From Auriscalpium vulgare (Eukaryota > Basidiomycota > Agaricomycetes > Russulales > Auriscalpiaceae), in NCBI GenBank assembly GCA_019915015.1, contig JAHBBC010000019.1, forward strand, positions 868,001 to 932,000: 64,000 nucleotides of DNA, in the 5' to 3' direction. The notes under the pieces were generated by a model. The model did not search any database. It saw only the letters and a program-made list of their open reading frames with translations, and was not told where the DNA came from. Positions 33,901 through 44,470 of the stretch are shown here, piece by piece. Positions within the stretch are counted from its first letter, which is position 1, and each line of letters begins with the position of its first letter. The position numbers and the translations under genes were made by a program.

Positions 33901-34677
33901 GTATGTCAACACATGGAAAATCAAGAACGTTCGCGGTCAACGGCCAAACACTCGTGCGCGGGACATGCAGGCTCGTATCGAGGACTCCGTGAAACGCGCG
34001 GCAGAAGCTTATCGAAAGCACCGCGCGGCGTATCAAGGGCTCTCGGGAGATGGGGACTGGCAGCGTCGATTCCAGGAGCTCAAGGATGAGCACCTGGTTG
34101 GGCTGGGGGAACGAATGATCCATGCGATTGACCACGCTGATGAGCAACGGCTCCGTGAGTACGTTCGTGGCCGCCACCCGGGAGGTGCGGCTAGCGGAGA
34201 AAGCAGTCATACTGTGCCGTGGGTTTGGTACTCATATGGGGAGGGCGAGAACGGGGAGATGGAGATCGGTGATGGTAAGTTCACAGCCTGGTGTATCATA
34301 CAACTTGATAGGCTGATATTCTCGCAGATTTGAAGATCGAGTGGTTCAAGGCGCGTGCCAGATCGAAGCGTTGGGTTGAGGAGGTACTTCTTCTTTATGA
34401 GGAAATGCGTCGTGTTGTGGCAACATGCATGTGGAAGTCGGACCTGTGGACCTCTCGCGGCGAATCTGGTCAAAGGCCTGATGTGTCTCGTGAGCTACAG
34501 GAGGGGCTGGTTGGATATGCAGGTAAACAGGCTGTCATGTTTTCTGACTTTTCAGTGCAATTTTCAGCCTCCTGGGCTATTGTTCGAAAGGCTGCTGAAA
34601 CATTCCTACAGACACGTCAGGAGGATGGTAGACCTCTAGTTGTGTTATCTACACCTATTGAAATAGATGTAGAATGA
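30965..34677 (+). CDS. KDZ transposase with CxC2 cysteine cluster
   Basis: ATG at 30965 (MTRPKANPRQSTFFEK); about a dozen short introns; roughly 1,000 residues. The N-terminal cluster reads CRSCRERPATIRCRDCAG, FCAECTVAFHVRCPFHWTE, then LGLRLQLCH and DYCGCG: the CxC2-type domain found on KDZ transposases. The KDZ core follows: GYDFYKSLEILTDGSG, LLVSYDIACQWSKNL (catalytic Asp), VPKFHIFAHKEECQ, TDGESVERGWSVVNG (catalytic Glu region), and the late conserved KIEWFKARARSKRWVEEVLL near the C-terminus (34330). All conserved blocks are present and I saw no stop or frameshift, so it may be active. Its action is cut-and-paste transposition of this element; the ~958-bp arms are presumably its binding sites. 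Confidence 0.9.
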
Positions 34678-34950
34678 GATAATACATAATGATCCAATGG
34701 GCAGTGAGTAGAAGAAATATACAAAGATATAGTAGGAGCACATTATGAAGTACCCTCTGCTATGTCATCTATAGCTGGGAAAATGATGGAGGCATGTACG
34801 ATCTGAATGCCTGGCAACAAATATTGTATAGCAGGTCCACATTATAAAGTAGCCCCTACCTGGAAATGAAGAATCATCAAGAGATATGAATATTCTGACT
34901 ATTTGTAAGATTTCATCTGATTTGTTCCCACCCACCAACAGCATAACATA

Positions 34951-35909
34951 ACAGGTGCTCTTCATAAAGTACCCCCTGCTGGGAACCTTAAAATTGTACA
35001 ATCAGAGCAGGCTACGAATATTCTGCGCATTTTACAGATTTATCCAGAATTATTTGGACCTGGGGAATCGTTTGTGTTTCGGCAGGTGCTCTTTATAAAG
35101 AGGTGCTCTTTACAAAGTACCCCCTGCTGGGAACCCGAAAATTGTACAATCAGAGCAGGCTACGAATATTCTGCGCATTTTACAGATTTATCCAGAATTA
35201 TTTGGACCTGGGGAATCGTTTGTGTTTCGGCAGGTGCTCTTTATAAAGAGGTGCTCTTTACAAAGTACCCCCTGCTGGGAACCCGAAAATTGTACAATCA
35301 GAGCAGGCTACGAATATTCTGCGCATTTTACAGATTTATCCAGAATTATTTGGACCTGGGGAATCGTTTGTGTTTCGGCAGGTGCTCTTTATAAAGAGGT
35401 GCTCTTTACAAAGTACCCCCTGCTGGGAACCCGAAAATTGTACAATCAGAGCAGGCTACGAATATTCTGCGCATTTTACAGATTTATCCAGAATTATTTG
35501 GACCTGGGGAATCGTTTGTGTTTCAGCAGGTGCTCTTTATAAAGAGGTGCTCTTTACAAAGTACCCCCTGCTGGGAACCCGAAAATTGTACAATCAGAGC
35601 AGGCTACGAATATTTTGCGCATTTTACAGATTTATCCAGATTTATTTGGACCTGGGGAATCGTTTGTGTTTCGGCAGGTGCTCTTTATAAAGAGGTGCTC
35701 TTTACAAAGTACCCCCTACAAACCCGCTGCTAGCACCGCTAGAGCACCCTAGGGGAGCCCTAGGGGGACCCTACATTCTCCCCCATTCATTCCAACCACT
35801 TTCGTATACAGGTCCCTATTAATAAAGAGCACTTTTCTAGGTGGGTACCTTTGTAAACAGGCGGGTACATACATGTATGTACCTTTGTAAACGGGGTACA
35901 GGGACGCCT
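34951..35909 (-). repeat. Right inverted arm of the KDZ transposon
   Basis: Inverted copy of 21534-22491: begins CAGGTGCTCTTCATAAAGTA, has five ~148-bp units and ends TACAGGGACGCCT. The outermost four or five bases differ from the other arm (CACCA versus AGGC), while GTCCCTGTA and most of the rest match. Upstream (34678-34950) there is AT-rich spacer with weaker unit remnants and no gene. Confidence 0.9.
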
Positions 35910-35917
35910 GAAAGGCG

Positions 35918-36882
35918 AAGGTCGAAAGCGAAGTCGAAGACGAGCGTATTGCGGCGTGCGGCGTAGTCGAAAGTGAGGTTACGGGCGATAAGGAGGACGA
36001 GGGGTACAACGACAGTAAGAGCTGTCGATGCGGGCGGTTTGCAACGTCTCTTTCGAGATGCTGACTATGGGGGGGAAAGTAACTTGTTATTCGGTGTGCT
36101 ATCGAGTCGTATTTAAGCTACAACGAGTGCGAGACCGTATCGTACGGAAACGAACATAGGTAGGTGCGTACAGAGACGAAACACGAGCGAAGTGGATAAA
36201 GATCATGTGTCGCAAGTCGAGGTGGGTCGGAACGAGCATATGTAGCGAGAGGGAGCTCTCATGGGGAACGAGAACGATGGATACCAGACAAACGATCAGC
36301 GCTGTCGCTACGATGTGATATACAGAAGGATGAAGTACGAACGATATTGTGGAGACGCGCCTCAGCGGTACAAGGCGCGCCAAACGTATACCCGCGAGCC
36401 GAAGTCGCAGCGGGTGGCGGACGATCTTCCGAAGTGGCTGGGAAGGTAGCCATGGCTTCGGGCTCGGTTCGCCTCGGCTCGGAAAGGTCGGGACGATAGA
36501 AGGGATCAATCGGGAACGCTATAAGTGAGGGGGAGAATCGGACAGGGAAGTACCGGGTGACAGCCGGTTATCTCGGAGATACGCTCACGGGGCGTTTCAC
36601 TACACTGATCTTGGTCCGGCAGCGACTTTGTGGCGTGTCTGCTGCTGATGGGCCGAAAGGCCTCGACCGAACCACGTGCGGGCGCCTCGGGGTGACTGGA
36701 AACGAGGCCGAAGCGCTGGGAAGTTCGGAGCCGAAGTCACGTGACTTCGGAACTTTCCGAAGTGGCTGTGCCGAAACGGCGGAAACGACGGTCCGGAGAC
36801 CAAAGTCACGTGACTTTGGTTCGAAATGAAAAACCGAAAAGTCGCGGTGGAATCCCCGCTCGACGGGGAATCAGGCGTATCA
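35918..36882 (-). repeat. 5' LTR of element 1, second part
   Basis: Resumes the LTR after the KDZ element and its target copy at 35910-35917, and matches 9014-9805 plus 11160-11337 of the left LTR. I saw two substitutions relative to it. There is no hAT insertion here: GACTGGAAACGAGGCC is the empty site. Ends GGCGTATCA, then the target duplication CCGC (36883-36886). Confidence 0.92.
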
Positions 36883-37070
36883 CCGCCCATCCAGTCGCTG
36901 CCCCACATCCGCTGCCGCTCCACATACCAGCACACATAAAACCATACCCGCCCATCCCACCACCTGCCCCGCATCTGCTGTCGCTCCACATACCAAGCTA
37001 TATCGATGCACATTGAACCATACCCACCCATCCAGCCACTGCCCCGCGTTCGCTGCTGTCCCGGTCATCC
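36883..37070. repeat. Short tandem array with about 70-80-bp units (insertion site of element 1)
   Basis: Three imperfect units begin ACCATACCCGCCCATCC or ACCATACCCACCCATCCAGC and include CTGCCCC and GCTCCACATACC; unit starts are near 36935 and 37017, with the first starting at the pre-insertion junction (8404-8414 joined to 36887). The left part of the first unit lies before 8411. Confidence 0.7.
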
Positions 37071-37195
37071 CTGTCGCTAAGTCAAATGTCGTAAGTCAGT
37101 CCCGCAGAATGTCCTGCCAAGATAGCCTACCGTTGTCCAGCCCGTCACATGCCTATGCCTTCTTCTTCTCTTTCTTTGAAGCCCGGCTTTCTTCT

Positions 37196-39561
37196 TCAAG
37201 TTCCTATAGCAAGCGCGTCAGGACAGCTGCTGAGCGAGCAAATGCGACGAACCGAGCGGGTTGCCTCGTCTATGGCACTAAAGGCCTTCTGAAATTCGTC
37301 GTTTGTCATCTTTGAGTTGACTAGCTTGCAGCGTTTCATGTACAGATTCCTAAGTGTGATCGCTTCAGTTGTGCGGACCAACGACTGACACACAGCCTGA
37401 GCTCACCGAATCGTTGAGGAAACGCCAGGTTTGATGACTTTATCGCCCAATGCGGGAACCACTTTTGCTGGTGTGGATTTCACAGCTGTCGCACTCGAAG
37501 CAGTTGATGGAGCGTTGCCTGATGCGTAGAGTTAGATTGTAAGCGGACAGAGACTGTTGCATACCCTGTGCTGTCTTCTTAAGTGGCTTTGCTGGCATGA
37601 AGCGGACGATTGAGTTTGTGTCCTTGTCGGGGAAAAGGCCCGTGCTGTTCGGCCGCAGCAGGCAAACACAGAGATGGTGCGCACATAATAAGTGTATTAG
37701 CAACAAGAGAGACATAATGGTTACACAGGACTCACATGGGATTGACGATCTGTACCAGTGCGCGCGCCGGCGTGCTAGTCAGACATGCTCGACGTGTCTG
37801 ATTGACAAGTACTCACTTTGATACTTTTTTTGGCGGCAGGGTTGGCAGATACAGGCGGTGCATTGGTTGTTGGGACGATATCCGCATTGGAGGGAACGGT
37901 GATCGGGGTACATGGCCTAGAGATGTTATCGTCAACAGAAGCAACCGGGCCGCCGTCGCTCGTTGTTGCCGTGCCACTGGTTGCGGCCGCAGGGAAAGGT
38001 TCAGCGGGAACAGATAAGCCTGAGAAAGACGTGGCGCCGCTCGAGGGAGAGTCTGCCGGCACGGAAGAAGGAGCTGCGCCGCTCAAGAGAGAGGAAGGAG
38101 CTGCGCCGCTCGAGGGAGACTCGGAGTCTGTGCGCATGGACGAGGGAGCTGCGCCGCCCGACAGAGAGGAAGAAGCCGCGCCGCTCGAGGGAGAGTCTGC
38201 GGGCACGGAAGAAGGAGCTGCGCCGCTCAAGAGAGAGGAAGGAGCTGCGCCGCTCGAGGAAGGAGCTGCGCCGCTCGAGGGAGAGTCTGCGGGCATGGAC
38301 GAGGGAGCTGCACCGTCCGACAGAGAGGAAGGAGCCGCGCCGCTCGAGGGAGAGTCTGCGGGCATGGACAAGGGAGCTGCACCGTCCGACAGAGAGGAAG
38401 GAGCCGCGCCGCTCGAGGGAGAGTCTGCGGGCATGGACAAGGGAGCTGCGCCGTCCGACAGAGAGGAAGAAGATTCAGTCGTTGTGACACGCGGCGTGTC
38501 GATGCTGCTGGTGGTGCCAGGCGCAGAGGAAGGTGATGCGCGGATGGAGACGGCCTCAGTCGAGTCGATGACCACCTCTATGTGTTCGGCATTGGTATTT
38601 GAGGCTGTGGACGTGAATGCTTTGTCAACCGTGCTCAGCAACTTTGCGACGTACCAGCCCGAGTCTTTTTTTTACGAAGCGTATCAGTGTCTGCAACGTC
38701 ATCAGCTGGGGCACTCCGCTTGCGACCACGATTTGAGGATGCTTGTTGAGGTTGCAGCGTTGAAGTGGCGACATCCTGCTCCGCTTTGGCCTGTTGCTCG
38801 CGCCGCTGACGCGCGAACTGAGAATACTGCAGTGTAGCGAGGTGCTCCACTTTCCACTCGCCATGGCAGAGCTTGAGATACGGTGCAGCGTCGTACATAG
38901 TGGACTTGAGGATAGACTGAGCCTCGAGAGACGCCTGGCCCCATTTATCGGGTGCAATGTTACGCCTGACAAGCTCTTGAAAGACGTGCCTCAGATTGCG
39001 CCTGAGAAGCTCAACATCATCGCGCTTGAGTTGGGAGCCATCTGCGTACTCGATGAAGGGGAAGCCCTTCGTCGAGGTGGACGCATCACCCTGGCCGAGC
39101 GAAGGCTTGTTCTTGTAAAGGTCTCTGACCTTGATCCAGTCGGACCTATGCCAGAACTTGATGTTCGGTGATGGCTGCGAGGGCGCAAGCGCAGAAGCCA
39201 GCAGCTGAGTAACCGGTGCAGACCCAGGCTCGGAAACCAAAGACTGAGTGCTCTGAGCCCCAGCTAGTCCGTAGCGTACTGCCATTGAGCTTGAGTCACC
39301 CTCCGGCAGGTTAAGCGCTGCATTGGGTTGCCGGGACAGCTTGTCGTAGCTTGATCTTGGCGCATATTGTGGGGTCAGTATGCTTCGGGCAATGGAAGAG
39401 TAGGACACGTACTTCATTAAGCGCATGTCTATGCGCAGTTCATTGACCTCCGTCTTCAGCTTTGTATGCTCTTGTTGGAGGTCCTGGTGCGCTGTAAGAA
39501 GAGTCATCAATGTGGACTCAACGCCTTCTGCATGCTGGGTGACTCGGCTGCCGCTGGACAT
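37196..39561 (-). CDS. Spliced gene of unknown function with coiled coil and Ser/Pro/Ala repeats; possible frameshift
   Basis: ATG at 39561: MSSGSRVTQHAEGVESTLMT, coiled coil QQEHTKLKTEVNELRIDMRL, then FWHRSDWIKVRDLYKNK, RRNLRHVFQELVRRNIAPDK and LKLCHGEWKVEHLATLQYSQ. The first frame ends at 38635 just after a run of eight A (near 38668). The adjoining frame continues as KDSGWYVAKLLSTVDKAFTS into a 69-bp-unit repeat region (SSGAAPSSLSDGAAP, SMPADSP). Later exons include FMPAKPLKKTAQ, GNAPSTASSATAVKS and VRTTEAITLRNLYMKRCKLV. A one-base slip in the A run, or an unrecognised intron, separates the two main frames. The head resembles other agaricomycete hypothetical proteins; no function is known to me. 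Confidence 0.6.
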
Positions 39562-39700
39562 CCCGATTAGAGGACTTGAGTCTAAGCGGTAGTTGCGCTA
39601 CGTCGTAGGCATCAGCATTGGTGGAAATTGTAGCTGCAGCAACACGCACCGTCGTACTACCAAACACAGGTCCTAGTCGCGGCGTTGTAGACCCACTCGC

Positions 39701-40279
39701 TGTTCTGATTCCACATTGGGAATCAGTTCTTTCAAGGAGAAACATAGCGCGTCGGAGTCCGAAGTAAAGTACACTTTACGGGTTCACCCGAGGCTCACCC
39801 GCGTTTTTCCGGAGCATTATTAAATTCTTTCTGAGCACAATACATATTAAAAGACTCAATGTTGCTGGGTCAGCTCAGAGGCTGAGTGCTATTGAGTGCG
39901 ACATATATCAACATATGAATATTGACAGCTCTATTGGCTTCTGGGCAGGTGCAATATAAAATAAATTTGAGCTCACTGAAATAAAGAAAGATTACTTTTC
40001 ATTTGTGGTCCAGAAGAATTAAAGATCGCAAACTGCCATGCCTGTGCATCTTGAAGTGGGACTACAAACCTTTGAAGGGTCCATACATTTTCTTGAAGGG
40101 TGTCTACAACTTCCTGAAGGTTCGTACATTTTCGACCTAGGCACCCTACACATCTCTTGAAGCATATCCTGTTCTGATTCCACATTGGGAATCAGTTCTT
40201 TCAAGGAGAAACATAGCGCGTCGGAGTCCGAAGTAAAGTACACTTTACGGGTTCACCCGAGGCTCACCCGCGTTTTCCG
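39701..40279. repeat. Two ~109-bp direct repeats 470 bp apart
   Basis: Bases 39701-39808 and 40170-40279 are almost identical: TGTTCTGATTCCACATTGGG ... GGTTCACCCGAGGCTCACCC GCG. The first copy overlaps the 5' flank of the preceding minus-strand gene. The sequence between is AT-rich with no gene. They could be a segmental duplication, short LTR-like ends of a tiny element, or a duplicated promoter. Confidence 0.75.
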
Positions 40280-40650
40280 AAAAAAAATCGATTTTAAATT
40301 CATTTACTTTATTCTTTATATATAAATATATTATGCATGATATATAATCCTTCTTTATAACCTACATGTTTAATTTAAATGCTTTCATTCAGTGCTACTG
40401 TAGCAAATAACAAAATGCAAACGTGTAGAACTCATCATATGTCAGTATATATTTATTGTAGCTCCCTTTTCATCTCATTAAATACGCCTCAATAAGTAGC
40501 TAAGGAAAGCCTCAAAATCTTGCATTCCCAGGAAATCTCTAATTTGTCACAGGTATCAACTGTTACATTTTCTAATTCATGATATATTCTTCTTAACTTT
40601 AGTTCCCATGCTTTCGTGGAATCACCTGCCGTGCGTAGCAACGGCTCTCT
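40280..40650. other. AT-rich island without a gene
   Basis: Strongly AT-rich (for example TTTATATATAAATATATTAT), unlike the GC-rich surroundings. No coding signal; possibly decayed repeat sequence. Confidence 0.5.
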
Positions 40651-40890
40651 TCAACATGTGTTGTAGTCGTCGTAGTCGTATTGACCAAACGATCCTTGCC
40701 TAGCAGAGTGAAGTGATCGTTGCCGAGAGAGCACAGTTGCGTCGCGAGGAGGTCTCGAGTCAAGGTAGGAAATAGGGGTTCCAGGCTCGGGATCGTCTGA
40801 GTGAGCTCGAGCGTAACTGTGAGCCCTGTGAACTTCAGGTGGCAAGGAGAGCTCCTGCTCTCGATCTATAGCTGAGTATAATGATTCCAT
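40651..40890 (-). CDS. Small hypothetical protein (79 aa)
   Basis: Open frame from an ATG at 40890 (MESLYSAIDREQELSLPPEV) to a stop at 40651, ending GQYDYDDYNTC. Polar, Ser/Arg-rich, without membrane or signal segments. Upstream in-frame sequence stays open but is repetitive (SSHLVVSPHL). Weakly supported; could be non-coding. Confidence 0.3.
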   Translation of the reverse strand: MESLYSAIDREQELSLPPEVHRAHSYARAHSDDPEPGTPISYLDSRPPRDATVLSRQRSLHSARQGSFGQYDYDDYNTC

Positions 40891-41137
40891 GTCTGAGTGG
40901 AGAGACGTGCGGTGTCTGGGGATGCAGTGAAGATGGGGGGAGACGACAAGATGGGAGGAGACGACAAAATGCGAGTGACGTAGGAAGCCGCGACTTGTCG
41001 AATTCCAGAGCACAAGATCATGTGATCGTGCTCTCTGCACTGTGACACGCCCGCGCCGCGTCTTGTGCTTCTTGCCATCTCCCCACCCTGCCCTCTAGCA
41101 GCCTCACCTCCTACAGTACGACAGTTTTGTTGCCAAG

Positions 41138-42025
41138 ATGGCTTCTGGAGTGAGTCATTTTGTTTGCTGCTGCCATAACTTGCTTGCTGATACACCGACA
41201 GGACTCCTTGGAGTCTGTCGAAGTCGTCATACAAGGACATGGCACCCTGGACCTGATTTTCACGCCGGCATCCGTAGGTGTTGGTACAGTGAGTGAAACG
41301 TTCATCATGTCATTATTGGTTATTCTCATGCGCTCTAGCATATCCGCGTGCAGTCGATTGCAAGCGCATACACCTTGTCGGAATCGTCGCAAGCAGGCTC
41401 CCCCCCAGTCCATTTCACCGGTCCTACACCGACAACACCCATCCACCCAGCTACCGATGCCTCTGCACCAGCAGGAGATGTGGCCCCATCTCCTAGTGCT
41501 GCATCGATCGCCCGAGCTGGCGACCGAGCACCCGATCCCCAAATCCCACTGTGCTGTCCCCAGTGCCCGATCGCACCAGTCCTCCGCCTAGCAGCCACAC
41601 GGAGGAATCTACCCCATCGCCTGCTCATTCCACCAACCAATCCCACACGGCTCAGCCGCTTGTATGCGCGGAATCGACCCGACTTTCCAGCCCCTTCGAT
41701 GTCGGTGTCACTCAGCTCATGGAGGGCAACTTCAGCCTCCCCGATGTCACCAACATGCCCCTCAGCGTGCGCAGGATCGTTGAGGAGCCGGACGCGGCGT
41801 TGGACTGGCGCAGGAGGTCCCCTCTTCCGCGCCTCCAGCTCCATACTCCGGGGACGCGTGCGGGCCCATCCAGACGCAGGTGAGTGTGCTATTAGCATAG
41901 ACCGTTTACTGGTTTGCCTGACACTGTGTTATAGGGACACTGAGCCGGGGCCTTCGCGCTCAGACGCCGAGTCTCCTTCACCTCTGGCCAAGCGGGCTCG
42001 TGTAGACTCGAAGAAAAGGGCATGA
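41138..42025 (+). CDS. Spliced gene of unknown function
   Basis: ATG at 41138 (MASG), intron 41150-41201, exon 41202-41288 (DSLESVEVVIQGHGTLDLIF), intron 41289-41338, exon from 41339 (HIRVQSIASAYTLSESSQAG). The Pro/Ser-rich middle changes frame near 41550 by an intron or an indel. The later part reads DVGVTQLMEGNFSLPDVTNM and IVEEPDAALDWRRRSPLPRL. After a last intron near 41884-41930, a tail of LAKRARVDSKKRA, a nuclear-localisation-like end, reaches the stop at 42025. No known domain recognised. Confidence 0.5.
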
Positions 42026-42190
42026 AGAAGGGTAAAAATTCTTGTACAACAAACATCATGTAAACTACATGATATGCATCTCGATGAACAAAGACATGCC
42101 TTCCTGAAGACTGGTCTGGATCGGTCTGAAAGGAAGTGAGTGCCTCCCCGGTCTGTCGCGCGCCGTCGGCAAGCTCAACGCACCCGTCAG

Positions 42191-42648
42191 CGAGCCGTCC
42201 TGGGCACTGCATTGTTCTTTTCAATAACAATAACTACGACGCAAACCAGTGCGTCGCAGCCTTCGTACGGTGCAGATGGCCGCTGACCGCAGATGGAAAC
42301 AGGCTGCAGGCGCTGTCGCATCACCTGTGCTACGTCTACTACGCCCGCGCGACCCGGTCGGTCTCCACCCCCGCCCCTGTGTACTGTAAGCCCCGATCCA
42401 CCGCTGTCGGCCACGTCGTGTGCTGATGGCCCTGCAGATGCCGACGTGCGTATCGCCGGTTTCTACGGATGCGGGGAACACTAGTACTGACACGCGCCGC
42501 CCAGCTCGTGTGCGGGCGCGCGGGGCTGTATTTCAAGGACAACCTGGGGTATTCGGACGTCGCGAGCGACTCGCACAACACTTTCAACCTCAACAGGTGG
42601 CGGGAGGGCTTTGCAAGCCCGGGCCCGGAGAAGATGTTCTTCATGTGA
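42191..42648 (+). pseudogene. C-terminal end of an argonaute gene (PIWI domain tail), 5'-truncated
   Basis: Readable exons: SRPGHCIVLFNNNNYDANQ (42191-42250), NRLQALSHHLCYVYYARATR and SVSTPAPVY up to 42385, an 8-base exon (42438-42445) completing YYAD, and a last exon 42505-42648 reading LVCGRAGLYFKDNLGYSDVA ... NLNRWREGFASPGPEKMFFM with a stop. The block HLCYVYYARATRSVS.PAPVYYA is the end of eukaryotic argonaute PIWI domains, the slicer core of RNA interference. The splice sites look sound, but nothing upstream encodes the rest of PIWI, PAZ or N domains: before 42191 there is an unrelated gene. The join near 42250-42294 is also out of frame. Most likely a truncated gene copy. Confidence 0.75.
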
Positions 42649-42745
42649 GCCTGTGCCGGGCCGCCGCGGGCTCGCGATCTATCCTGTGTGTATTTATGTT
42701 TGATTTGTATGGGAAAATGTATATCTGTAGGTACGACAGGCTATC

Positions 42746-43610
42746 TTACGGTTGTGACATGATGTACGGCGATGCAACGCTACCTTCCGCGACGGGCTCC
42801 TCGTCCTCCTGCGCACGCTGAGAGGCGCGGTCGCGATCCCGCGCGATCGCGAGCTCGGCGTCCCGCGCCTTTGCGCTCTTCCGGCGCTCCTTGCGAGCCG
42901 CACGATCGCGCCCCGCCTCCTCTTCCGTATCGTCCGGCACGACCACCAGCCCTCCCCGGTGCATGACCACTTACTCCTCCTGCTCCTCCTCGGCGAGCCC
43001 CGCGTCACGGCGCAGCGGCGAGCCGAACGCGGGACTGGGGTCGCGAGCACGATGTGGTCCGCGTCGTTGGTGTAGTCCGTGCCGTCGCCGCGCGTGATCT
43101 GGATGGACGACGCGGAGGTGAGCTTCGCGTGCCCGTCATGGTACGTGACGCCCTCGTGGTAGATGTTCTTGTGGTAGATGCCGTTCAGCCACTTGATGGC
43201 GGGGTGCGAGGGGCAGGGGGCGGGGTGCGAGGGGCAGGGGGCGGCGCGCGAGGGGCAGGAGGCGAGGCAGTCAGCATCAACCGACCTACCCTGCACAGCT
43301 GCGTCCCCAGACTTTCGCGATCAGCGTGCAACAGCTGCCTCTCCTGCTAGCGGTGGAGCCGGAGCGCGTGCTCGCGCAGCACCTGCTCCGCGTGGGCCTG
43401 CACGGCGAGCTGCTCGAGCTGGCGGTCGAACGCCGTGGCCTCGCGCTGGTGGAGCCGCGCGGCCGCCTCGCGCGCGCCCTCGGCGGCGTGCAGCTCTGCT
43501 AGGGCGCGGCGGTAGCGCGCCTCGGAGGCCTGGAGGTCGGTGGGGGCGAACAGGGCGGCGTAATCGTCGGTGGGGCTGAGGTACGACGGCGAGTACGGGG
43601 CATGCGGCAC
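42746..43610 (-). CDS. Hypothetical coiled-coil protein, partly resolved
   Basis: Minus strand from 43610: MPHAPYSPSYLSPTDDYAAL, then Ala/Glu/Arg-rich helical sequence (RYRRALAELHAAEGAREAAA, QLEQLAVQAHAEQVLREHAL). Further exons may include KWLNGIYHKNIYHEGVTYHD and a charged tail ending VAEGSVASPYIMSQP (42746). Between 43190 and 43260 the sequence GGGGCAGGGGGCGGGGTGCGA is repeated in tandem. Convergent with the argonaute remnant. The exon joins are not certain and no function is known. Confidence 0.4.
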
Positions 43611-43812
43611 GGGGAGGTACGCGGGGTAGCGCTAGGGCTGGGAGAATGGACGTGGCGGGCCGGGTGCTATCTGCGGAGCAGTCAGTAAGGCAGGGTTGTG
43701 TTGCGAATGAAGAGGCTGCGCGGCTGTGTGCTGCCAGCTGGCTGCGCGTCGCAGAGGTGGAACCGCGCCGAGGCGCGTAGTCCTGCGGCGCGCGGCCTGC
43801 TGCTGTGCGCGG

Positions 43813-44470
43813 TGATACGCTATCACCCGGGACGGACCCTAGCGGGGCGTGCGGCGAGTGCCTCACAGGGACAACAACCACCAACACTGCCTCCTATACG
43901 TCGCGATCCAGTCCGGGTGACTAGTCTTGCTGAGGGGGGAAGGTGTTCGTGCCGCTGTTGCGCTTCGTGCCCTCCCCGCGGTCGTGCGGGGCCACCTCCT
44001 ACCGCCTAAACACCAAACTAAACACTCACCTGCCTGGGGATGCCCTCTACGGGATCCTCCTCCGAGTGCTTCGCACCCGTGTGCGAAGCGTCCGCCTATG
44101 GGCCGTCGCACCCCCTCTTGCCTGTCCGCCTGCCTACCTGTTCCCACATCGGTGGGGTCCTTCCTTCCTAAGTCTGGTAGCGCCTCAGGCTACAGTTTCT
44201 GTGAGGTAAAGGGTGTGGGTGGCTTGCGCCGCCCACAGGTTGATTGGGTTGCTACGTCTCGCGCAGCTCCCTAAGTAGTGGCTCTACCTACGTCGCTAAG
44301 CCCTCCCGATCTAGCCCGTTCCGGTGATCCGTTCCGTCGCCAGTCCCGGTTGCTCCTGGGTCGCCGGACCACGTTCCCATCACCCCCGCTCCCGCGACCC
44401 TGCGCCTCGCATGCTGCTTCCCCGTCTCGCGACGTCTCGCTACACGCTTGCCCGCGGCCTGAACCTATCA
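43813..44470 (-). repeat. Probable 3' LTR of element 3
   Basis: The inner end is well placed: on the minus strand the PPT GGGGGGAGAAA is followed by TGATAGGTTCAGG, like the TGAT starts of the other two elements. The outer end is a guess: TGATACGC at 43813 would give ...GCGTATCA on the minus strand, the same end as element 1. Without the partner LTR, which is outside the window, the length of 658 bp is provisional. Confidence 0.4.

Larger units (their letters stand above)
21534..35909 (+). mobile_element. 14.4-kb KDZ DNA transposon carrying a TET/JBP gene
   Basis: Inserted in the 5' LTR of element 1. Its borders are fixed by the 8-bp duplication GAAAGGCG at 21526-21533 and 35910-35917 and by the uninterrupted left LTR. 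The ends share GTCCCTGTA and then long inverted arms (21534-22491 and 34951-35909), each with five ~148-bp tandem units. Cargo: two minus-strand genes of unknown function, a TET/JBP-like dioxygenase and a CxC2-KDZ transposase (plus strand). An 8-bp duplication fits the Zisupton part of this superfamily as I recall it. Association of TET/JBP genes with KDZ transposons is an established observation in basidiomycetes. Confidence 0.92.
8415..36882 (-). mobile_element. Ty3/gypsy LTR retrotransposon, element 1 (with two nested insertions)
   Basis: Both ends are LTRs (8415-11337, and 20916-21533 plus 35918-36882) bounded by TGAT...ATCA and flanked by CCGC at 8411-8414 and 36883-36886. Gag, protease and pol lie on the minus strand in that order, so the right LTR is the 5' one. 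A PBS (20894-20911) and a PPT (ending at 11338) sit exactly where expected. Removing the hAT-like (1346+8 bp) and KDZ (14,376+8 bp) insertions leaves about 12.7 kb. The two LTRs, 1569 and 1583 bp after removing insertions, differ by a 14-bp tandem unit and, in the parts I compared, two substitutions, so the insertion is young. An antisense gene lies between pol and the 3' LTR. Confidence 0.93.
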
